From positions 62,001 through 126,000 of the forward strand of contig JAHDFB010000001.1 of assembly GCA_020628475.1 (NCBI GenBank): a stretch of DNA of 64,000 bases. Direction: 5' to 3'. Below, piece by piece: positions 38,582 through 49,301 of this stretch. The number at the start of each line of letters is the position of its first letter. The stretch's first letter is position 1. The notes below the pieces were generated by a model, which saw only the letters and a list, made by a program, of their open reading frames with translations, was not told the DNA's origin and made no database searches. Made by a program: the position numbers and the translations under genes. This DNA is from Saprospiraceae bacterium. Lineage in GTDB: Bacteria; Bacteroidota; Bacteroidia; Chitinophagales; Saprospiraceae.

Positions 38582-39073
38582 TTATTTTAGGAACTCTATT
38601 TTACAATTTTCTTTTATAAATTTTTTACCCCTTACTTTTCCAATGCAGGTTCCAAATTTATTGTTCATATATTTTTCATCTCCAAGATCTTCGCCATGAC
38701 TATTATAAATAATTTGAAATGTGAGAAGGTCTATAATAACAAAGGCAAAAGGATCTCGAATGACTAGTGTTTTACTATATTTTTTTCCTTTATATTCAAT
38801 ATCGTTGTAGATGAAAAATCGAGCTTCATCAAAACTTTCTATATCCTCTATTAATTTGAAACGGACTTTTTGATTGGTATTTTTATCGATAATTTTCACC
38901 TTTCGCTTAATCGAATGTAGGTCATCTAAAAGAAAAATTTGAACTCGATAGACATAAGTTATTTCTAAATCTTCATGTTGGAAAACTACTTTGGAATTTT
39001 TAGAGCAAGAACTAAATATCACAATGCTTGTGAATACGAGGAACAATACTTTGTATACTTTAAGGATGCGCAT
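38582..39073 (-). CDS. Hypothetical lipoprotein
   Basis: MRILKVYKVLFLVFTSIVIFSSCSKNSK lipobox. Confidence 0.65.
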   Translation of the reverse strand: MRILKVYKVLFLVFTSIVIFSSCSKNSKVVFQHEDLEITYVYRVQIFLLDDLHSIKRKVKIIDKNTNQKVRFKLIEDIESFDEARFFIYNDIEYKGKKYSKTLVIRDPFAFVIIDLLTFQIIYNSHGEDLGDEKYMNNKFGTCIGKVRGKKFIKENCKIEFLK

Positions 39074-39224
39074 TTATAAGTTCTTTTTATTTATCCTTTT
39101 CTTAGCCTTTGAAGGCTACTCTAGAATCTTCTATCTAAATATATGTAAATTCACAATATAAGTTTTTTATAACTTGAAGTCTAACAGATCATTACCTCGT
39201 AAGAAATTATGAATAGTAGCACGG

Positions 39225-39344
39225 AAATACTAGACATGCGATAGCGATAGTAACTGGCTTGACGGCGATGATCGGCGTCATGATCCTGACGCAGGAAGGA
39301 TGACCTTAGGGAAACAGTGCATAGCGCGGCCATCGCCCTTATCA
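39225..39344. repeat. Structured intergenic element E4 (same family as E2)
   Basis: Near-palindrome GACGGCGATGATCGGCGTC(39261-39279), hairpin TCCTG-ACG-CAGGA(39284-39296), 3' block TGCATAGCGCGGCCATCGCCCTTATCA. Confidence 0.6.
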
Positions 39345-39361
39345 TTATTATTCTAAAAAGC

Positions 39362-40297
39362 TTACTTTAACTTTTCGCGACTGGCTAATAGATACAGCAC
39401 GGCCATCCGGTTGGCGACGCCATTTTCGACCTGTTGCAATATGATCGAATGTTCAGAATCTGCTACATCACTGCTCAATTCCACTCCTCGATTGATCGGC
39501 CCCGGGTGCATGATAACGGGTACATTTTTCAAGGAATCGAGCAATGCCCGGTTGATACCATAATATTGGCTATACTCGCGCAATGAAGGTATGTACTGAA
39601 TATCTTGTCGTTCCAATTGTATGCGTAAAACATTGGCCACATCAGCCCATTCCAAAGTCTCTCGTAAGTTGTAGCTCACATCAACACCCAAGGTAGAAAT
39701 GTGTTTTTGAATCAATGTCGGAGGGCCACAAACTACCACTTTGGCCCCTAATTTCTTAAGGCAATATATATTGCTCAGCGCAACTCGAGAATGCTTTATA
39801 TCTCCAATAATGGCGATTTTCTTTCCTTTCAAATTTCCCAGTTGTTCGCGCATCGAATAAGCGTCCAATAGGGCCTGGGTCGGATGTTCATGGGTGCCGT
39901 CCCCAGCATTGATAATATTGGCATCTATGCGATCTGCAAGAAATTGCGGAGCTCCAGGTGCAGGATGGCGCATCACGACCATATCCACTTTCATGGATAA
40001 TATATTATTGACCGTATCTAAGAGCGTTTCTCCCTTCTTGACAGAAGAAGCGGCTGCCGAAAAGTTGACAACATCTGCACTCAACCTTTTTTCTGCTAAT
40101 TCGAAAGAAATTCGAGTCCGCGTAGAATTCTCGAAGAAGAGATTTGCCACGGTCACATCTCGTAAAGACGGTACCTTTTTGATGGGACGATTGATGACTT
40201 CTTTGAAATTGTCGGCGGTGTGAAAGATGAGTTCTATATCCTCTTTGGTGATATATTTGATTCCTAGTAGATGTTTCGTACTAAGTTGCTGATTCAT
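39362..40297 (-). CDS. pyrB: Aspartate carbamoyltransferase catalytic subunit
   Basis: FFENSTRTRISFELAEKRL, GDGTHEHPTQALLDAYSM, IMHPGPINRGVEL. Start at MNQQLSTKHLLG. Confidence 0.97.
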   Translation of the reverse strand: MNQQLSTKHLLGIKYITKEDIELIFHTADNFKEVINRPIKKVPSLRDVTVANLFFENSTRTRISFELAEKRLSADVVNFSAAASSVKKGETLLDTVNNILSMKVDMVVMRHPAPGAPQFLADRIDANIINAGDGTHEHPTQALLDAYSMREQLGNLKGKKIAIIGDIKHSRVALSNIYCLKKLGAKVVVCGPPTLIQKHISTLGVDVSYNLRETLEWADVANVLRIQLERQDIQYIPSLREYSQYYGINRALLDSLKNVPVIMHPGPINRGVELSSDVADSEHSIILQQVENGVANRMAVLYLLASREKLK

Positions 40298-40298
40298 T

Positions 40299-40856
40299 TT
40301 ATTGCTTCTTTTTATCGGCAGAGAAGAAAAGTATCCGATCTTCCGGATGTTCGTCATTCCACTCCACTTTCACATATGCTTCATCTAAGGAGTCAACATT
40401 GATTCCCGTATAATCTGCTTTGATTGGTAAATGTCGATTGAATCTTCGGTTAACTAGGGTTAAGAGTTCGACTTGGAGGGGTCTTCCAAAGTCTTGCAAT
40501 GCTGATAATGCTGCTTGTATCGTCCGTCCAGTATACAAGACATCATCTATGAGAATGACACGTTTTCCTTCGATCAAGAAATCCAACTCTGTAGAACTCG
40601 GACTTAAAGGGGTATCTCGTCTTCGGAAATCGTCCCGATAAAAGGTAATATCTAATTTTCCATATTGGAATTTGGCCTTTTTATGATTCTTTTTAATCAA
40701 GGCTATGATTCGTTCTGCAAGTAATACACCTCTTTCCTGTATTCCAATAATACAGGTATTCTCAAAATCACCATGATTTTCTATGACCTGATGGGACAAG
40801 CGCTCCAGTGTCAGCTGAAACTTGCCTTTATCCAATATGATTTTTCCTTCTTTCAT
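40299..40856 (-). CDS. pyrR: Bifunctional pyr operon regulator / uracil phosphoribosyltransferase
   Basis: IIGIQERGVLLAERI, VILIDDVLYTGRTIQAAL (PRPP motif), upstream of pyrB. Confidence 0.95.
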   Translation of the reverse strand: MKEGKIILDKGKFQLTLERLSHQVIENHGDFENTCIIGIQERGVLLAERIIALIKKNHKKAKFQYGKLDITFYRDDFRRRDTPLSPSSTELDFLIEGKRVILIDDVLYTGRTIQAALSALQDFGRPLQVELLTLVNRRFNRHLPIKADYTGINVDSLDEAYVKVEWNDEHPEDRILFFSADKKKQ

Positions 40857-40864
40857 TCGTCGTG

Positions 40865-40872
40865 CAAATATA
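40865..40872 (-). promoter_or_regulatory. Bacteroidota -7 box TATATTTG upstream of pyrR
   Basis: Reverse complement of CAAATATA, 8 nt from start codon. Confidence 0.45.
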
Positions 40873-40916
40873 CGCTACCATTCTTAGCTGTTCCAATGAA
40901 CCGACTAATTTTTACT

Positions 40917-41957
40917 TTATGGAGCCGGATTTGGATTTTGATCGTGAATGTTGTTGATTGATCGCAGCAATTCTATGCTTAATTCCATATCTCCAGTCGC
41001 AATATTTTCTTTGAGCTGTTCCATGCTTGTTGCTCCGATGATATTACTAGCAACAAATGGACGTGTATTGACAAAGGTCAAGGCGAGTTGTGCTAGACTC
41101 ATATTATGTTGCTGAGCCAATTCGTAATAAGCTCTTGCAGCTTCTATAGATCGTGGTCCATTATATCGGGACATCTGAGCGAATTGATTGATTCGATTTT
41201 CTGGACGGTCGGTACCGTTGTGAAATTTATCCGTTAATCGTCCAAAACCCAGCGGAGAATAGGGGAGCAGCCCGATGTTTTCTCGCATCGAAATTTCTGC
41301 CAATCCAACCTCGTACTGCCGAGTTAGTAAAGAGTATGCATTTTGTATACTAACCGCCTTCGGATGACCTTGTGCTTTGGCTATTTCGTTGGTGCGCATG
41401 ACTCCCCAAGGGGTTTCATTTGAAAGCCCCCAATGTCTGATTTTTCCTTGCTTGATTAAATCATTCAAGGTATCAATAGCCTCCTCGAAGTTATCTACCC
41501 AGGGATCATTTGGATGATGTGTATAACCGAGTTGTCCGAAAAAGTTACTCTTTCTTTCTGGCCAATGCAGCTGATAAAGATCGATGTAATCCGTTTGAAG
41601 ACGGCTAAGACTTTTGTCGATGGCATCTAGGATACGACTTTTGGAAAAGCCGAGATTGTCTGCTATGAATTTCATATTGGCAGAGGGGCCGGTGACCTTT
41701 GTGGCTAATATAAATTGATCTCGATTATTGCGTTCTTTGATCCAATTTCCAATGATACGTTCCGTGGCACCTTGTGTTTCGTCGCTGTAAGGAACGCTGT
41801 ACATTTCGGCTGTATCGAGAAAGTTTACACCTTGTTCTAATGCGTAATCCATTTGTTCGAATGCCTCATCTTGTGTATTCTGGCGACCAAAGGTCATGGT
41901 CCCTAAACAAATCACACTTACATCGAGGCCTGTTCTACCGAGTTTCTTATACTTCAT
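40917..41957 (-). CDS. Aldo/keto reductase
   Basis: MKYKKLGRTGLDVSVICLGTMTFG, VNFLDTAEMYSVPYS, IDLYQLHWPER. Confidence 0.95.
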   Translation of the reverse strand: MKYKKLGRTGLDVSVICLGTMTFGRQNTQDEAFEQMDYALEQGVNFLDTAEMYSVPYSDETQGATERIIGNWIKERNNRDQFILATKVTGPSANMKFIADNLGFSKSRILDAIDKSLSRLQTDYIDLYQLHWPERKSNFFGQLGYTHHPNDPWVDNFEEAIDTLNDLIKQGKIRHWGLSNETPWGVMRTNEIAKAQGHPKAVSIQNAYSLLTRQYEVGLAEISMRENIGLLPYSPLGFGRLTDKFHNGTDRPENRINQFAQMSRYNGPRSIEAARAYYELAQQHNMSLAQLALTFVNTRPFVASNIIGATSMEQLKENIATGDMELSIELLRSINNIHDQNPNPAP

Positions 41958-41976
41958 TGGCTAAAGCTTTTATTTG

Positions 41977-41984
41977 CAAACTTA
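41977..41984 (-). promoter_or_regulatory. Bacteroidota -7 box TAAGTTTG upstream of aldo/keto reductase
   Basis: Reverse complement of CAAACTTA, 20 nt from start codon. Confidence 0.45.
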
Positions 41985-41992
41985 AAATTTAA

Positions 41993-42000
41993 TATGTTTG
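41993..42000 (+). promoter_or_regulatory. Bacteroidota -7 box TATGTTTG upstream of tpiA
   Basis: Matches TAnnTTTG, 44 nt before ATG; divergent with the AKR box. Confidence 0.35.
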
Positions 42001-42043
42001 AGCCATAGAAAAAAAGCATCTTTGCAAAAAAAATAAACTGGAC

Positions 42044-42799
42044 ATGACAAGACGTAAAATCGCCGCTGGAAATTGGAAAATGAACATGGAATTTGAGGAA
42101 GGAATGGAGCTGGCTCGGAAGGTCAGTCATATGGATATTCCGGATGGTGTTGAAGTTATTTTGGGAGTTCCATCTCTTTATTTGAAGCCGTGCGTGGATA
42201 TGTTATTACATGTACCCAAGGTGCATGTTTCTGCTCAGAATTGTCATCAAGCCAAAAAAGGCGCCTATACGGGAGAGATAGCAGCGGGTATGTTGGAATC
42301 CATTTCTTGTCCAAAAGTAATTTTAGGACATTCTGAACGTCGGGCGTATTTTCAGGAAGATAATGCCATGTTGGCCGAGAAGGTGGACCGAGCGTTGGAG
42401 CATGGATTGGAAATTATATTCTGTTGTGGTGAAAGTTTAGATACTAGAAAAGCCGGAGAGCAGAATGCCTTTGTTACCAATCAATTGAAAGAAAGTTTAT
42501 TTCATTTATCGGCGGAGGTGATATCTACACTGGTGATCGCTTATGAACCGATATGGGCCATAGGGACAGGAGAAACCGCGAGTCCAGAGCAAGCGCAGGA
42601 TATGCACGCTGCGATTCGTTCTTTCATCGCTGAACAGTATGGACAAGAAATTGCGGAACAAATTCCAATTTTATATGGAGGATCTGTCAAAGCTGCCAAT
42701 GCTCAGCAAATTTTTGGACAATCAGATGTAGATGGTGGTCTCGTAGGAGGAGCATCTTTGGATGCTGAACAGTTTCAACAGATTATACAATCGTTTTAA
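42044..42799 (+). CDS. tpiA: Triosephosphate isomerase
   Basis: RKIAAGNWKMNM, VILGHSERRAYF, AYEPIWAIGTGETAS, ILYGGSVKAANA. Confidence 0.98.
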   Translation: MTRRKIAAGNWKMNMEFEEGMELARKVSHMDIPDGVEVILGVPSLYLKPCVDMLLHVPKVHVSAQNCHQAKKGAYTGEIAAGMLESISCPKVILGHSERRAYFQEDNAMLAEKVDRALEHGLEIIFCCGESLDTRKAGEQNAFVTNQLKESLFHLSAEVISTLVIAYEPIWAIGTGETASPEQAQDMHAAIRSFIAEQYGQEIAEQIPILYGGSVKAANAQQIFGQSDVDGGLVGGASLDAEQFQQIIQSF

Positions 42800-42849
42800 T
42801 GAAAAAAACGGACCAGTATTGATTGGTCATCATGAATCATCATAAAAGA

Positions 42850-42888
42850 AAAGCGGAAACATTCAAGTTGAATGTTTCCGCTTTTTTG
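42850..42888 (+). terminator. Rho-independent terminator
   Basis: aaagcggaaacattcaa-gt-tgaatgtttccgctttttt. Confidence 0.93.
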
Positions 42889-42912
42889 TAGTATAATTTT
42901 TTTTAGCAGAAC

Positions 42913-43653
42913 CTATATAGACATAAAGCTTGCTCGTTTTCCACATACTGATTTAGCATATTGACCTAATCCGAAGTTTAATTCTAGTACTACCTCAATA
43001 AAGGCAGGATTCGTCGGAGCATAGTCGTCATAGGTTAGCGGTGCAATGTAGAAGTCATTTTCGACACCAGTAGCATTGAGTATATCGTATAATCCATAGC
43101 TCAATCGGAATCCTAAATTTGCTGTAAAGGCATCTGCATTGAACATGTAATAACCAAATCCAAGTACTGGACTGATCATATTGTCGACAAACTGATCATC
43201 TACGATTTCTGTATTTGCGCCATTTAAGGTTTGGGTAAATCGCTGATAGAGACCATATTTTGCCCCGAGTTCAACGTAATTGAGATTTCGATTGTATCGA
43301 TACATAAAGTAGAAATCCGCTGAATTATAGGCAATACGTTTATTAACTAGATCAATATTATCTGATTTTAATTCATTTCTCTGCGCGCTCAGGCTATACA
43401 TCGCATCAATGGTAATTGCGTGAAATTCACCGAAGTTGAATCCAAATTTTCCTCCGATTCCATAGGTTGAAGCGAAAATAGGCGTGATGTTTCTGTCATT
43501 AATAAGGTTGTTATTATACAGTAATCCTGCTCCGGCAGAAACTTTTAATCCTGCATCCAACCAGAAGTAAATTTTTTGACTAGATAATTGACTGGTGCTG
43601 GCTGTAATGAGCACGAATAGGATAAGAAAGTTTTTGAATTTGTTCATTCTCAT
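42913..43653 (-). CDS. Outer-membrane beta-barrel hypothetical protein
   Basis: Signal peptide and alternating amphipathic strands (AITIDAMYSLSAQ, ADFYFMYRYNRNLNYVELGAKYGLY). Confidence 0.7.
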   Translation of the reverse strand: MRMNKFKNFLILFVLITASTSQLSSQKIYFWLDAGLKVSAGAGLLYNNNLINDRNITPIFASTYGIGGKFGFNFGEFHAITIDAMYSLSAQRNELKSDNIDLVNKRIAYNSADFYFMYRYNRNLNYVELGAKYGLYQRFTQTLNGANTEIVDDQFVDNMISPVLGFGYYMFNADAFTANLGFRLSYGLYDILNATGVENDFYIAPLTYDDYAPTNPAFIEVVLELNFGLGQYAKSVCGKRASFMSI

Positions 43654-43744
43654 AATATTTTGTTTATAAATGCCGTAATAAAGAAGACATTACGTATTAG
43701 CAAATATAATAAAGTGTATCAGTTTAAAGGCCTTGAACGGCTAT

Positions 43745-44536
43745 TTATTTGCGAATAATATCTCCTACATGGATAGTGCCTTCCTTGATTAACGCTGCGT
43801 TCATTCCGAAAATAATGTGATTACCTTGCTTCCTGGTTTTGGAAAGATATCGAATCGGTTCTTTAGAAGAGACGCCTGTATCTTGATGTATTCCTATGAC
43901 CTGACATCGTTTACAGGGTTTGACCATTTGAAAATGCACATCGGAAATGCTGAATTCTTGAAGTTGATCTTCTGCAAATGCTTCACATCCATCAATGATG
44001 AGGTTTGCTCTAAACTGTCGGATATCGATTTGTTCGCCAATTTCTTGACTGATCTTCTCTACGGATGCTTTGGAAAGTACTAAAAAGGGATAGCCATCGG
44101 CATAGCTCATGGTGCTATTGTACGGTGCTACCTGTAATTGTTTAGTTCTGGGTTTTTCTGCGCTCATTTTCACCAGTCGAACCGGTTTGTTTAGGTAATT
44201 TGAAAACCATTGATTAATATGGTTGGGATATTGATAAGATTGAATCTGATCATCCCAAACGGTTACCGTAACGGGCTGTTCGCTAGTCAGAGTCCATGGT
44301 ATTTCGATACCGTTCGTTTCGTTTTGTTTTTCATGAACGTAGATAGCCTTGTCGCGAATTTGAACGGCTAAGGTGGTTAGTACAGGCATGGTTCGTTGCG
44401 AAACGAAACGATTTTCTTGATCTATCAGAAGCCATCTTCGATCGTATTCCAAGCCGCTTTGAATAACTTTTGCCTCACTGAGCTGGATGCCGCCTAATGA
44501 TTTGACTGGGTATACTACGATTTCAGACAGATGCAT
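43745..44536 (-). CDS. MOSC domain-containing protein
   Basis: MHLSEIVVYPVKSLGGIQLSEAKV, FRANLIIDGCEAFAEDQL, VKPCKRCQVIGIHQDTG. Confidence 0.92.
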   Translation of the reverse strand: MHLSEIVVYPVKSLGGIQLSEAKVIQSGLEYDRRWLLIDQENRFVSQRTMPVLTTLAVQIRDKAIYVHEKQNETNGIEIPWTLTSEQPVTVTVWDDQIQSYQYPNHINQWFSNYLNKPVRLVKMSAEKPRTKQLQVAPYNSTMSYADGYPFLVLSKASVEKISQEIGEQIDIRQFRANLIIDGCEAFAEDQLQEFSISDVHFQMVKPCKRCQVIGIHQDTGVSSKEPIRYLSKTRKQGNHIIFGMNAALIKEGTIHVGDIIRK

Positions 44537-44537
44537 T

Positions 44538-45079
44538 TTATGAATTTAGTCGTTTCCAAAATTCCCAAATGGTGATTCCACCACAAACAGAAACATTGAG
44601 TGAGTGTTTCGTACCAAATTGAGGTATTTCGATGCAGTAATCACTTAAAGATATTGCTTTTTCACTGACTCCGTGCACTTCATTTCCGACGATCAAGCAG
44701 ATTTCTTGTTTTTGGTGCATCGTCTCGAGATGAAAATCCTGCAGTTCGATGGATTTGTCCGTTTGTTCGATCGCCAGTATCGTATTGCTCTCTCGTAAGG
44801 ATTCTAAGAGCTCTTCGATGTTTTCGTGATAAGACCAATCCATAGAATGTGTTGCACCAATGGCTGTTTTCGTAATTTCTTTATGCGGAGGTTTTGCCGT
44901 GATACCACACAGGTAAATATGCTTTAAAGCAAAGGCATCAGATGTTCGAAAAAGAGCGCCAACATTCAGTGCGGAGCGGATATCATCTAATACCAGATTA
45001 ATCGCTGTTTTTTCTTGATTTTTGAAGGCCTCAACATCTAAGCGTTCTAGTTCTTCAAGACTCTTTTTTTTCGCTTCCA

Positions 45080-45080
<1 letters not shown>
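44538..45080 (-). CDS. TrmH/SpoU family RNA methyltransferase
   Basis: NVGALFRTSDAFALKHIYLCG, IVGNEVHGVSEKAI, CIEIPQFGTKHSLNVSVCGGI. Confidence 0.92.
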
Positions 45081-46795
<1,715 letters not shown>

Positions 46796-46979
46796 TTAAT
46801 TCGATTCATTTCTAGACGGAAGTGCTAATGTTGGTGATTTTCAATTAGATAGAGCATTCGTAGATTTAAATTGTAAAAAAAAGTCATATTAGGCTTTGAA
46901 AATCTAAAATCTTATATAATTTTGCATCCGCAATCAGAAATGCATCCAATGTGAAATATACAATGGTATAAAATATATT

Positions 46980-47067
46980 GGAGGAGTGGCAGAGCTGGTT
47001 TAATGCACTGGTCTTGAAAACCAGCGTACGTTAACGCGTACCGGGGGTTCGAATCCCTCCTCCTCCG
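46980..47067 (+). tRNA. tRNA-Ser (anticodon TGA)
   Basis: Acceptor ggaggag/ctcctcc, anticodon loop cttgaaa, long variable arm cgtacgttaacgcgtacc, T-loop ttcgaat; CCA not encoded. Confidence 0.95.
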
Positions 47068-47069
47068 CA

Positions 47070-47097
47070 AAGCCTCTTTTTAAGAGGCTTTTTTTAT
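47070..47097. terminator. Terminator of tRNA-Ser, overlapping the 3' end of the convergent CDS
   Basis: AAGCCTCTT-TTT-AAGAGGCTT + TTTTTT. Confidence 0.88.
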
Positions 47098-47520
47098 GTC
47101 CTTAAAGTAGCTTTGAATTCTTTTGGCAAATTCAGGATCATTTTTGTATCTATCCAAAAGCGTATTATAATCTTCCCAATCCAGTATACTCTTTTTTAAG
47201 GCTTCCTTTATTTTATTGCTTTTGAGATCCTTTGTCTCTTGATTTAGCTGACGTAATTCTACTAAGAATTGATTTTCTTGATCTGATTTAACGTAGTCTG
47301 CTGCTAGATCTTGATCGACAAGTGTACGGTATCGATCTTTAGAAATATTGTACTTTTTCATCAATTCTAATTGTGCTTGCGCCGTCGAATTGATTAATGT
47401 AGATTGACTTAGATACAACTCAGCGAAGGCTTTTTCTTCTTTCGGAGCATATAATTTCTGTGCCGTCGTCGTATTCGTTATCCAAGCAAATATTAATAAT
47501 ATTATGAGATATCGCATCAT
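47080..47520 (-). CDS. Exported hypothetical protein
   Basis: Signal peptide MMRYLIILLIFAWITNTTTAQK. Confidence 0.65.
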   Translation of the reverse strand: MMRYLIILLIFAWITNTTTAQKLYAPKEEKAFAELYLSQSTLINSTAQAQLELMKKYNISKDRYRTLVDQDLAADYVKSDQENQFLVELRQLNQETKDLKSNKIKEALKKSILDWEDYNTLLDRYKNDPEFAKRIQSYFKDIKKAS

Positions 47521-47650
47521 GTTTCAAATTTTCATAAATATACATCTATATGAGTGATATGGAAGCTAAAGTGTGGCATCCGCCATTAAATAAATCGGAT
47601 TTATTTGACTAAATGTCTTTTTATGTAATTCATGGACTTTCTATTCTTCG

Positions 47651-47658
47651 TATCTTTG
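47651..47658 (+). promoter_or_regulatory. Bacteroidota -7 box TATCTTTG
   Basis: Matches TAnnTTTG, 9 nt before ATG at 47668. Confidence 0.45.
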
Positions 47659-47667
47659 ACGAAGCGT

Positions 47668-48243
47668 ATGAAAAGAATACATCACATTTATTTGCTCTTT
47701 CTTGTATTCATCGTAACTGGTGGGCAAATGTTGGGGCAAAAAAAATCTTCCCTTGAATATGGGATCGGATATTTTGGTAACACCTGGATCAATCCTGGAC
47801 TGGAGTTCTCTATGGAATATCCTCTGATCAACACTAGAACTGGAAAATCTAAATATTCTGATTTAGGAGAATCGATGATCACGCTTCAAGGAAGTGCTGC
47901 GGCTTATTGGGATCCCTTTTCGCATGTTGGATTATTGAATTATTACCAATTGAATTTCAAACAGTATTTCGGAAAAAGGTTGGGGATTCAGATGGGATTT
48001 GGTTTCGTACTTCAATCCAACGTAACTGGAGATAATTATGTGGTTGATGAAGACTTTCAAATTGAGGAACAGGGATTCGTACGGAATAATTATGGAGGTA
48101 TTCATATTTCGGGCGGATTTTTTGTAGATAATAAATACAATAACAGAGGCGTTTTGAATAAAATGAGTCTGTATGTTTTAGCTCCTCATAATGCGGGCAT
48201 TTTGCCAGTATTTAGTTATCATTTCATTTATCTTATGAAGTAG
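47668..48243 (+). CDS. Exported hypothetical protein
   Basis: Start at MKRIHHIYLLFLVFIVTGGQMLGQ; upstream 12 codons of the ORF overlap the -7 box. Confidence 0.65.
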   Translation: MKRIHHIYLLFLVFIVTGGQMLGQKKSSLEYGIGYFGNTWINPGLEFSMEYPLINTRTGKSKYSDLGESMITLQGSAAAYWDPFSHVGLLNYYQLNFKQYFGKRLGIQMGFGFVLQSNVTGDNYVVDEDFQIEEQGFVRNNYGGIHISGGFFVDNKYNNRGVLNKMSLYVLAPHNAGILPVFSYHFIYLMK

Positions 48244-48247
48244 TTTG

Positions 48248-49297
48248 ATGCATAGATTATATATTTTACTATTACTTGTGGTAACTTTTTTTTCTTGCGA
48301 AAGGCAAGATGCGGAAGCCATGATTGATCTAATCAATGTGGTGCGTGATGATGCCACAATTCCCGCTTATATATACGGTAATACCGGAAGTAAAGTATTC
48401 TTAATTATATTACATGGAGGCCCGGGAGGAAGTGGATTAGAATATCGCGGTGGTGCTTTTACAGAAAGCATGGAACAAGATTATGCGGTTGTTTATACGG
48501 ATCAACGTGGACAAGGTATGTCGCAAGGGAATTTAAATCCCGAAGATTTTACACCAGAGAATTTGGCTGCCGACGTTCATGCTTTAGCGCTGAGTCTACG
48601 ATATAAGTATGGTGAAGATATTCGATTATTTCTATTTGGGCATAGTTGGGGAGGGACTTTAGGTTCTACCGTCATGGTCAACCCGGAATATGCGGTTCAA
48701 TACAGAGGTTGGATAGAAGTGGCTGGTGCGCATGACATGCCCATGACATTCTTAGGTGGATTAACCAAAATGGATACGATTGCAGGAGAGCAAATTGCGG
48801 CAGGTAATAATGTATCTTATTGGGAAGGTATCCGAGAATCGGTTTCACAGATTGAACCTACTATTGAATCAAATGATCAAGGGATTCTCACTCAAAATAT
48901 GTTGGCCTTTAAGGCAGAACAAAAGCTGACAGATCAAGGCGATATTAATGCGCCTTCGGTTGAGTATTTATTTGATGCCTTGAATAATATTTATTTCATA
49001 AATAATAACATCACTTCTTTTTTTAGTGGTAATTATACCAATGGTATTTTCTTTGAAAATGGCTTGACCAATTTTAGTGTGACGGATCAACTTAAAAATA
49101 TCGAGACCCCAAGTCTTTTGTTGTGGGGGAAGTATGATATGGTTGTTTCTGATACCTTAGGGTATAGTGCATTGGAAGAGATCGGGGCAGAGGATAAGGC
49201 TTTACATATATTTGAAGAAAGTGGACATTCTCCTTTTGTGAACGAACCTGCTTTATTCACTGAAATTGTGATCGATTTTATTGAACGTTTAAAATAA
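48248..49297 (+). CDS. Alpha/beta hydrolase lipoprotein (proline iminopeptidase-like)
   Basis: Lipobox VVTFFSC; HGGPGGSGLEYRGG, YTDQRGQGMSQG, LFGHSWGGTLGS, ESGHSPFVNEPALF. Confidence 0.85.
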   Translation: MHRLYILLLLVVTFFSCERQDAEAMIDLINVVRDDATIPAYIYGNTGSKVFLIILHGGPGGSGLEYRGGAFTESMEQDYAVVYTDQRGQGMSQGNLNPEDFTPENLAADVHALALSLRYKYGEDIRLFLFGHSWGGTLGSTVMVNPEYAVQYRGWIEVAGAHDMPMTFLGGLTKMDTIAGEQIAAGNNVSYWEGIRESVSQIEPTIESNDQGILTQNMLAFKAEQKLTDQGDINAPSVEYLFDALNNIYFINNNITSFFSGNYTNGIFFENGLTNFSVTDQLKNIETPSLLLWGKYDMVVSDTLGYSALEEIGAEDKALHIFEESGHSPFVNEPALFTEIVIDFIERLK

Positions 49298-49301
49298 TTC
49301 C

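Noticed and set aside
48248-49297. Alpha/beta hydrolase as the missing kynurenine formamidase
   Set aside because: HGGPGG motif and lipobox fit an exported iminopeptidase-like enzyme rather than a cytosolic formamidase; no positive evidence.
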